Of a stretch of 64,000 nt of DNA, positions 56,901 through 64,000 are shown one piece after another. The translations under genes were made by a program, and so were the position numbers. The notes under the pieces are model-generated. The model had not been told where the DNA came from. It saw only the letters and a program-made list of their open reading frames with translations, and made no database searches. The stretch's first letter is position 1. The number at the start of each line of letters is the position of its first letter. Source of the stretch: Salipiger bermudensis (lineage in GTDB: Bacteria > Pseudomonadota > Alphaproteobacteria > Rhodobacterales > Rhodobacteraceae); contig NZ_JAIUZY010000003.1 in NCBI RefSeq assembly GCF_020171625.1, positions 248,001 through 312,000 of the forward strand, written 5' to 3'.

Positions 56901-57644
56901 ATGTTTCCGATCCGCGATCACAACCCGTCGGGCCGCACGCCCTATGTCACCTACGGGCTGATCGTGGCCAATATCGTGATCTTCATCAGCTACTGGGGGC
57001 TGTTCCGAGACCCGCGCGCGCTCAACGCCTTCTTCATCGACTGGGCGCTGATCCCGGCGCTGGTCACCGAGGGATACGGCCTCAGTGGCCTGCTGACCTC
57101 GATGTTCCTGCATGGCGGGCTCACCCACCTTGCCGGCAACATGCTGTTCCTGTTCATCTTCGGCGACAATATCGAGGATGCGCTGGGGCATGTGAAATAC
57201 TTGGGCTTCTACCTCGCCTCGGGGCTGATCGCGGCGCTGGTGCACTACCTCTCGGCACCGCTGTCGCCGGTGCCGACCGTCGGCGCCTCGGGCGCCATCG
57301 CCGGGGTCATGGGGGCCTATCTGCTGATGTTCCCAAGGGCCCGCGTCGATATCCTCGTGATCCTCATCGTAATCTTCAAGATCATCCCGGTGCCCGCCTG
57401 GATCATGCTGGCGGTGTGGTTCGCGCTGCAGCTCTTCGGTGGGTTCGGCCCGGCCGGAGACGGCTCTGGCGTCGCCTACTGGGCGCATCTCGGCGGCTTC
57501 GTGGCCGGGATGGCGCTGATCGCCCCCACATGGCTGCGCCGCGGCGGCCCGGCCTTCTGGAGCCGCACCCACGGCCACCCGCCGCACCCCGAGGGCCGCT
57601 ACACCGACACCACCCGTATTCCCAGAATAGGACGCAGACGATGA
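56901..57644 (+). CDS. rhomboid-family intramembrane serine protease
   Basis: A 247-residue protein with six or seven membrane helices. The catalytic serine lies in GASGAIAGVMGAY, and the histidine in YWAHLGGFVAGMAL. The HGGLTHLAGNMLFLFIFGDN segment is the conserved L1/H-N helix. It cleaves membrane-anchored proteins; the targets are unknown. The C-terminal ~35 residues are basic and cytosolic. It overlaps the GFA gene start by 4 bp. Confidence 0.93.
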   Translation: MFPIRDHNPSGRTPYVTYGLIVANIVIFISYWGLFRDPRALNAFFIDWALIPALVTEGYGLSGLLTSMFLHGGLTHLAGNMLFLFIFGDNIEDALGHVKYLGFYLASGLIAALVHYLSAPLSPVPTVGASGAIAGVMGAYLLMFPRARVDILVILIVIFKIIPVPAWIMLAVWFALQLFGGFGPAGDGSGVAYWAHLGGFVAGMALIAPTWLRRGGPAFWSRTHGHPPHPEGRYTDTTRIPRIGRRR

Positions 57645-58021
57645 CCGAGGCATTTCGAGAGCCCGTGAAAGCCACCTGCCACTGCGGCGCCGTGGAGCTG
57701 CGCGTGACCCTGTCCGACGGGCTCAACACCGCTCGCCGCTGCGACTGCTCGTTCTGCCGCCGCCGCGGCGCCCCGGCGGTCTCGGCGCCGCTGGACGGGA
57801 TCGAGGTGGTGAAAGGGGCCGACAAGCTGACGCTCTACCAGTTCGGCACCCAGACCGCGCAGCACCATTTCTGCTCGATCTGCGGCATCTACATGTACCA
57901 CCGCCGACGCTCGAACCCCAACGAGTACGGGGTCAACATGGGCGCGATCGAGGGCGTGAACCCGGCGGAGCACGAGCCCATCGGCTGGGCGGACGGGGTC
58001 AACCATCCCTCCGACCGGTAG
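57641..58021 (+). CDS. GFA-family (glutathione-dependent formaldehyde-activating-like) protein
   Basis: A 126-residue zinc protein with the CENP-V/GFA fold. Cysteine pairs CHCGAVE, CDCSFC and CSICGIYM supply the two zinc sites. Many GFA-family proteins are not true formaldehyde-activating enzymes, so the function is open. It starts in a 4-bp overlap with the rhomboid gene. Confidence 0.9.
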   Translation: MTEAFREPVKATCHCGAVELRVTLSDGLNTARRCDCSFCRRRGAPAVSAPLDGIEVVKGADKLTLYQFGTQTAQHHFCSICGIYMYHRRRSNPNEYGVNMGAIEGVNPAEHEPIGWADGVNHPSDR

Positions 58022-58043
58022 CGCCCGGCCGCGGGCTTGGGAT

Positions 58044-58078
58044 GCCTCCGGCGGGAGTATTTGGGGACGTAGAGAAGA
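58044..58078. repeat. intergenic repeat element, short fragment
   Basis: Contains only the left end of the family element: GCCTCCGGCGGGAGTATTT and GAGAAG. It lies between the convergent GFA and suhB-like genes. Confidence 0.6.
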
Positions 58079-58205
58079 GGCGGGCGTGGTGCCCGGAGGC
58101 AGCGTGTCCGAGGGCATGACGCCACGGGGGAAACCCGGCCGCAGGCGGGGCCGGGCGTGCCTCTGGACGCTGAAGAGGACGGGGGCGCGGGAAACCGCCC
58201 CGGCG

Positions 58206-58997
58206 TCAGACCTCGCGGATGATCTTGGCGAAGCCGTCGAAGATGGCGTTGTTGGCGCAGAGCAGCGCGCCGCTCTCGAGCGGCTCCTGTCCGGCGCGCA
58301 CGCCGTCGACGAGGGCACCGGCCTCGAGCGCGATGAGATAGCCCGCGGCGATGTCCCAGAGCTTCAGCTCGCGCTCCCAGTAGCCGTCAAAGCGGCCGGC
58401 GGCGACATAGGCGAGATCCAGCGAGGCGGCGCCCCAGCGGCGCACCCCGGCGCATTCCGGCATCAGCTTGGCGAGATCCTTCAGCGTTGCCGGCAGGGTG
58501 TTCTTGGCGGCGAAGGGGATGCCCGTCGCGAAGATCGCCTCGATCATCCGCGAGCGGCCCGAGACCCGCAGGCGGCGCGAGTCGTTGAGCCAGGCCCCGC
58601 TGCCCTTCTCGGCGTAGAACATCTCGTCCTTGGCGGGATCGTAGACCACGGCGGAGACGATCTGGCCCTTATGTTCGAGCGCGATCGACACGCCCCAGTG
58701 CGGCAGGCCGTGCAGGAAGTTGGTGGTGCCGTCCAGCGGATCGACGATCCAGCGCCGCGTCGGATCGGCGCCATCCTGAGAACCGCCCTCTTCGGCCAGC
58801 CAGCCATAGGTCGGCCGCGCGCCCAGAAGCTCTTCCTTGAGGATGGTCTCGGCGGCGATGTCCGCGCGGCTGACGAAGTCGCCTGCGCCCTTCATCGAGA
58901 CCTGCAGGTTCTCGACCTCGCGGAAATCCTTGACCAGCGAACGACCCGCCTTGCGCGCCGCCTTGATCATGATGTTGAGATTTGCACTGCCCTGCAT
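58206..58997 (-). CDS. suhB: inositol monophosphatase family protein (SuhB-like)
   Basis: A 263-residue magnesium-dependent phosphatase. It has WLAEEGG (metal site), IVDPLDGTTNFLHGLPHW and the C-terminal LWDIAAGYLIALEAGA. In bacteria SuhB also acts as an rRNA antitermination factor; which role applies is not visible. It is convergent with the GFA gene. The small secreted-protein gene lies downstream on the opposite flank, starting its own unit. Confidence 0.93.
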   Translation of the reverse strand: MQGSANLNIMIKAARKAGRSLVKDFREVENLQVSMKGAGDFVSRADIAAETILKEELLGARPTYGWLAEEGGSQDGADPTRRWIVDPLDGTTNFLHGLPHWGVSIALEHKGQIVSAVVYDPAKDEMFYAEKGSGAWLNDSRRLRVSGRSRMIEAIFATGIPFAAKNTLPATLKDLAKLMPECAGVRRWGAASLDLAYVAAGRFDGYWERELKLWDIAAGYLIALEAGALVDGVRAGQEPLESGALLCANNAIFDGFAKIIREV

Positions 58998-59096
58998 GGT
59001 CGGATTCCCGGAATTGGTTCAGGCCGCGCGTATACGCGGCCCTTGGGAATTTGCCAAGGGGGCCGCGCTCAGTTGGTCATCCTCGCTCGCTCGCCC

Positions 59097-59417
59097 TCAG
59101 TCGACGAACGCGTCGTGGTAGCCATCGGGGTTGTAGGCGCGCGGCAGGTAGCGGCTTTGCGTGGCCACGATCGTGCGCGGGGACGAGACCGGATCGTAGT
59201 AGGTGCCCGCCGTCGGCACGCCGCAGAAGATCACGCCGCCCACGATGACCGGCTGCTTGCCCGAAGGGCAGTAATTCGCCGCCGGGTAGGCCTGGATCAG
59301 CGGCTGGCGGCTGGCATCCGCCGTGGCATCGCCCTTGTAGGCATCGTCCCAGGCCAGCGCCTGCGATGCGGAGAGCGACAGCGCCGCGGCAGCAGCGAGA
59401 AAGGTGAAGGCGCGCAT
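59097..59417 (-). CDS. small secreted protein, unknown function
   Basis: A 106-residue protein with a clear signal peptide (MRAFTFLAAAAALSLSASQALA, cleavage before WDD). The mature part has two cysteines (NYCPSGKQP and VIFCGVPT) that could form one disulfide, and a Tyr/Pro-rich end. Not recognised. The ATG at 59417 is where the signal peptide begins; upstream in-frame sequence is not needed. Confidence 0.75.
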   Translation of the reverse strand: MRAFTFLAAAAALSLSASQALAWDDAYKGDATADASRQPLIQAYPAANYCPSGKQPVIVGGVIFCGVPTAGTYYDPVSSPRTIVATQSRYLPRAYNPDGYHDAFVD

Positions 59418-59556
59418 CTGATTCCCCGTACCCGGATTTGAGAATGTCTCAGTTCCGATCAGCGTATCAGCGTGCGGCAGCGTGTCAAACATCTTGACAA
59501 AAATAAGGCAGCCGCCCGTCGGTCCGGCCGCGATAGACCTCGTCGCCCCGAAGGCC

Positions 59557-59951
59557 TCACTTCTTGACCAGCCGCTCCGCCCGTTTGCGCACCAGAACGC
59601 TGCGCAGATCGTGCATCGCCAGCAGCAACGCATCGGTCACCTCGTCGAGCTGCGCGTCGCTGGCCCTGGACTGCGCCCAGTGCGTCGTCAGGTTGAGCCC
59701 GTCGATGGCGCGGTGGATATCGTCCATGTCGCGCCGCTCGAGCAGGGCCTGCCGGTCGGCCATCCAGCGCTGAATGGCGCTCAGGTCGGCCTCGCTGAGC
59801 ACCCGGTCGCCATGCGGCTTGATCTCGCCGCGATTGACGTTGACCACGGCGATCTGGTCCATCTCGATGCGGCGCTGGCGGTTTTCGGCATCGACCCGGA
59901 ACACCGCCGCGCCGTTCTCGCGGACGCGGAAATAGTAGTCGGGCAGATCGC

Positions 59952-59955
<4 letters not shown>
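59557..59955 (-). CDS. conserved-looking cytosolic protein, unknown function
   Basis: A 132-residue soluble protein. The first half looks like a small beta domain (YYFRVRENGAAVFRVDAENRQRRIEMDQIAVVNV) and the second is helical (ALLLAMHDLRSVLVRKRAER). No named family is recognised. It overlaps the VOC gene by 4 bp, placing it at the end of an aspC-VOC unit. Confidence 0.75.
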
Positions 59956-61579
<1,624 letters not shown>

Positions 61580-61633
61580 TCAAGCGGCATCCGCCGCGAG
61601 GTCAGCGGCCCCGAGGGCCGGGAGGAACGCAGA

Positions 61634-62029
61634 ATGATCGAGCCCAGCGACTGGTATGGCCCCGACGCCGCCACCTTCGGCGACCGCATCGCCGCCGCCC
61701 GCGAAGCCGCCGGCATGGGGCAGGAGAAGCTGGCGCGCCGCCTTGGCGTGAAGCTCAAGACCCTGCATGGCTGGGAGAACGACCTGTCCGAGCCGCGCGC
61801 CAACCGGCTGCAGATGCTGGCCGGGCTGCTCAACGTGTCGATCGTGTGGTTGCTCACCGGCGAAGGCGAGGGCATACCCGGTCCGGAAGAGACCGAGGCC
61901 GCCCTCCCCGCCGATGTGAACGACGCTCTGCTGGAAATCCGCGCCCTCAAGACCCAGATCCAGACCGCCGGCGACCGGCTCGGCCGGCTGGAGAAGACGC
62001 TGCGCCGGCTGCTTAAGGAGGACGCATGA
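61634..62029 (+). CDS. XRE-family helix-turn-helix protein
   Basis: A 131-residue protein with a lambda-repressor-like HTH (about 15-75: FGDRIAAAREAAGMGQEKLA, TLHGWENDLSEPRANRLQML) and a C-terminal coiled coil (about 95-130) for oligomerisation. It overlaps sdhE by 4 bp, so their levels are linked. Targets are unknown; a role in succinate dehydrogenase regulation would be speculation. Confidence 0.88.
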   Translation: MIEPSDWYGPDAATFGDRIAAAREAAGMGQEKLARRLGVKLKTLHGWENDLSEPRANRLQMLAGLLNVSIVWLLTGEGEGIPGPEETEAALPADVNDALLEIRALKTQIQTAGDRLGRLEKTLRRLLKEDA

Positions 62030-62286
62030 CCGAGACCCCGGAACACCGCCTGAAGAGGCTGACCATGCGGTCGATGCGCCGCGGCATCAAGGAGATGGAC
62101 ATCATCCTGATGCGCTACGCCGACGCAAGGCTCGCAGGGATGGACGCCGCCCAGCTCGACGCCTACGAGGCGTTGCTCGAGGAGAACGACCAGGATCTCT
62201 ACCAGTGGGTCTCGGGTCAGCGCCCGGCCCCGGAGCCGCTGCAGCCGCTGATCACCGACATCTCGCAGGTCGCCTGCAATCGCTGA
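62026..62286 (+). CDS. sdhE: succinate dehydrogenase FAD assembly factor SdhE
   Basis: An 86-residue protein of the SdhE/Sdh5/YgfY family that promotes covalent FAD attachment to SdhA. It has the conserved RGxxE motif in MRRGIKEMDIIL and the LLEENDQDLYQW segment. It overlaps the XRE gene by 4 bp. No sdh gene is in the window. Older annotations as an antitoxin (CptB) refer to the same family. Confidence 0.9.
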   Translation: MTETPEHRLKRLTMRSMRRGIKEMDIILMRYADARLAGMDAAQLDAYEALLEENDQDLYQWVSGQRPAPEPLQPLITDISQVACNR

Positions 62287-62382
62287 GCTCAAGACGGTTT
62301 TTCATGTCTTTGGCGTGATTTAACCGATTGTTGGTGTTTTTCGCCCAAACCTGCCTGTCACAAGGAACAGGCGGAGACGGTG

Positions 62383-62880
62383 ATGAGCATTCATGCCTCC
62401 ATGGGAAAGAAGCCGTTCAGCGGCTACATGACCGGCTATCTCGAGACGCTGTCGCTCGTGGAACGGCTTCACCGGCTGCTGCTGGACGTCATCAAGGACG
62501 AGTTCGAGCGCACGGGCCTGCTCGACATCAACGCGGTGCAGGCGCTGCTGCTCTACAACGTCGGCGACAACGAGGTGACGGCGGGCGAGCTGAAATCGCG
62601 CGGCTACTATCAGGGCAGCAACGTCAGCTACAATCTCAAGAAGCTGGTGGAAATGGGCTACATGCACCACCAACGCTGCGAGATCGACCGCCGCTCGGTG
62701 CGGGTGCGGCTGACCGCAAAGGGGCGCGATGTGCGCGATATGGTGCAAACCCTGTTCGAGCGGCATTCAGACGGGCTCGAGGGGCGCAACGTCATCGATC
62801 TCGACGGGCTCGACAAGATCAACACCTCCCTGCGTCGGCTCGAACGGTTCTGGACCGACCAGATCAGGTACATCTACTAG
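62383..62880 (+). CDS. MarR-family regulator, LdtR-like
   Basis: A 165-residue winged-helix regulator. It has a dimerisation helix (TGYLETLSLVERLHRLLLDV), the wHTH (LDINAVQALLLYNVGDNEVT, SRGYYQGSNVSYNLKKLVEM) and the RRSVRVRLTAKG wing. It resembles LdtR, which controls an L,D-transpeptidase and osmotic tolerance in Rhizobiales; this assignment is by recollection. ATG at 62383 was preferred over the GTG just before it, given GGAG spacing. The upstream gap is A/T-rich. Confidence 0.85.
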   Translation: MSIHASMGKKPFSGYMTGYLETLSLVERLHRLLLDVIKDEFERTGLLDINAVQALLLYNVGDNEVTAGELKSRGYYQGSNVSYNLKKLVEMGYMHHQRCEIDRRSVRVRLTAKGRDVRDMVQTLFERHSDGLEGRNVIDLDGLDKINTSLRRLERFWTDQIRYIY

Positions 62881-62913
62881 CGCCCGGCAACGCTCCTGCC
62901 CGCGGCAAGCCCC

Positions 62914-63642
62914 CTAGCGCAGCATTGCCCGGTCGCCGGTCTGCGCGTCGAAGCCACCGATGATCATGTCGTTGAGCTCGCGGAACAGCTTCAGCGTCAT
63001 CGCCCGACGGAAATCGCTGTAGCCTTGCGCCACCTCGACAAACGCCCCCGGCCCATGCGCCACCTCGCTGCGGAAATACTCCACCACCCTCGGATCCGAG
63101 CCCAACACCGCCAGCCCGTTCACCGTGACATCTTCAAACGAAAAATGCAGGTAGGCCTGCTGCGGGCGGAAGCCATCGTTGGTGACGCCATCGCCCGACA
63201 CGTCGATCACCCGCCGGGCGCAGACCGGCGCGCGGTCGAACATCGTCGAGCCGTACCCCAGAGCATAGCCCATCGCCGTGGGAAAGCGGTTGTGACTGCG
63301 CGGCGCGGCGAGGATTTGGCCGATCGCCTGATCGAGCGTCGGCCTGTCGCCAAGCACCGTCCAGTCGAGCACCACGGTCGACTGCCGCCGCCCGCTCCAT
63401 TCGTAGACACCAAGCACCACGCGCCCTTCGCCCTCGAGGATGGAGCGCGCGATGTCGGGATCGGCCAGCGCCGCGGCCAACCCCTCCTTCTGCAGGCGGT
63501 ACTCCTCTTCGTCCACCGAGGAGGACACATCGAGCGCCAGCAGAAGCGCAAGCCGACAGCCCTCCGCCGCGGCCGCGCCGGTCCAGAGCGTCAGCCCCAG
63601 AACCGCCGCGAGCGCGTGACGAAGGGCCGCCGCGCCTACCAA
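62914..63642 (-). CDS. DUF1194 von Willebrand factor A-like exported protein
   Basis: A 242-residue protein with a signal peptide (ALAAVLGLTLWTGAAAAEG) and a VWA fold. The MIDAS motif is LALDVSSSVDEEEY, and VIDVSGDGVTNDG is typical of DUF1194. The start is TTG at 63642, inside the end of the upstream gloA-like gene; no ATG precedes the signal peptide in frame. It should be periplasmic and bind a protein partner via the metal site. Function unknown. Confidence 0.85.
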   Translation of the reverse strand: MVGAAALRHALAAVLGLTLWTGAAAAEGCRLALLLALDVSSSVDEEEYRLQKEGLAAALADPDIARSILEGEGRVVLGVYEWSGRRQSTVVLDWTVLGDRPTLDQAIGQILAAPRSHNRFPTAMGYALGYGSTMFDRAPVCARRVIDVSGDGVTNDGFRPQQAYLHFSFEDVTVNGLAVLGSDPRVVEYFRSEVAHGPGAFVEVAQGYSDFRRAMTLKLFRELNDMIIGGFDAQTGDRAMLR

Positions 63643-64000
63643 TGCCCCGTATTTTCCATGCTGGCCCAGGGCTCCTGCGGCTCAAGCGCGTCGCCCTCCT
63701 GCAGCAGCTCGATCGAGATGTTGTCGGGCGAGCGCACGAAGGCCATGTGGCCGTCGCGCGGGGGTCGGTTGATGGTCACGCCGTTGTCCATCAGCGTCTG
63801 GCACATCTCGTAGATGTTCGGCACGGTATAGGCGAGATGGCCGAAATGGCGCGAATCCGACGGCAGACCGTCGTCGCCATCCCAGTTGTAGGTCAGCTCC
63901 ACGTCGGCGGTGCCGTCCGCCTGATCCGGCGGGCAGAGGAAGACCAGCGTGAAGCGGCCCTGCTCGCTTTCGTTGCGGCGCCGCTCCACGAGCCCGAGAA
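63636..64000 (-). CDS. gloA: lactoylglutathione lyase (glyoxalase I), partial
   Basis: The C-terminal ~121 residues of a VOC-fold glyoxalase I, cut by the window end. Visible motifs are GRFTLVFLCPP, VELTYNWD, HFGHLAYTVPNIYE and FVRSPDNISIELL with metal ligands on His and Glu. It detoxifies methylglyoxal with glutathione. The start lies beyond the window, so the GTG near 63987 is not the start. It overlaps the DUF1194 gene by 7 bp and is probably co-transcribed with it. Confidence 0.9.
   Translation of the reverse strand, partial: LGLVERRRNESEQGRFTLVFLCPPDQADGTADVELTYNWDGDDGLPSDSRHFGHLAYTVPNIYEMCQTLMDNGVTINRPPRDGHMAFVRSPDNISIELLQEGDALEPQEPWASMENTGHW

Noticed and set aside
53088-57653. A 1521-codon minus-strand frame opposite putA and rhomboid
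   Set aside because: Composition is that of an antisense shadow, and both sense genes are unambiguous.

Overview
The window reads as a piece of chromosome from a marine-type alphaproteobacterium of the family Rhodobacteraceae (Roseobacter group). Support comes from the high GC content, the short ProS without an editing domain, hdaA next to a PerM-like permease, ppk1/ppx, COQ9, the ycjX-GNAT-ycjF cluster, a PutR/PutA pair, an LdtR-like MarR protein, and a GC-rich intergenic repeat family of a kind I associate with this family. No database was consulted. I see no rRNA, CRISPR array, insertion sequence, integrase or prophage. One tRNA gene, tRNA-Leu(UAA), is present. Most genes are housekeeping.

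Layout. 0.1-12.8 kb: folP-glmM; proS with a DUF2937 gene on the other strand; perM-like permease-hdaA-ppk1; a flagellin gene standing between ppk1 and ppx; ppx. 12.4-15.7 kb: a small secreted protein, an RlmL-type THUMP methyltransferase and a BON-domain MscS channel. 16.2-20.0 kb: a tightly packed five-gene stressosome-like operon. 20.1-23.4 kb: two quinone oxidoreductases and COQ9, divergent from rpsU. 23.8-26.0 kb: a 720-residue acidic protein of unknown role. 26.1-31.8 kb: thiN, an EamA transporter, secG, pyrG with a structured leader, a small membrane protein, a low-molecular-weight phosphatase and a sirtuin. 31.9-34.5 kb: PCu(A)C copper chaperone, rpmB and meaB. 34.7-41.1 kb: hrpB, argD-argF, truA and a Nudix-like protein. 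41.2-46.6 kb: a Pit transporter, ycjX-GNAT-ycjF and two small membrane proteins. 47.1-52.5 kb: ileS, a SUMT gene, hisB, a stand-alone Lrp ligand domain and tRNA-Leu. 52.6-58.0 kb: putR/putA, rhomboid and a GFA-type protein. 58.2-64.0 kb: suhB-like phosphatase, small proteins, VOC protein, aspartate aminotransferase, XRE-sdhE, an LdtR-like regulator, a VWA protein and the partial end of gloA.

The most distinctive region is 16188-19967. It encodes RsbR-, RsbS- and RsbT-like proteins, a protein joining an RsbW/T-like ATPase to a SpoIIE/PP2C phosphatase, and a HisKA_2/HWE-type histidine kinase that carries a second RsbT-like ATPase domain at its N-terminus. The genes overlap or nearly abut, so they are probably co-translated. 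Alphaproteobacterial general stress response is usually driven by HWE/HisKA_2 kinases through PhyR-NepR-EcfG, so this operon may connect a stressosome to that pathway. This is inference; no response regulator or sigma factor lies nearby.

Other notable features are a nested hairpin overlapping a good promoter ahead of pyrG, an in-frame 183-bp tandem duplication of the putA 3' end including its hairpin, a recurrent ~120-bp intergenic element, and degenerate short-repeat tracts beside the flagellin and pyrG genes.
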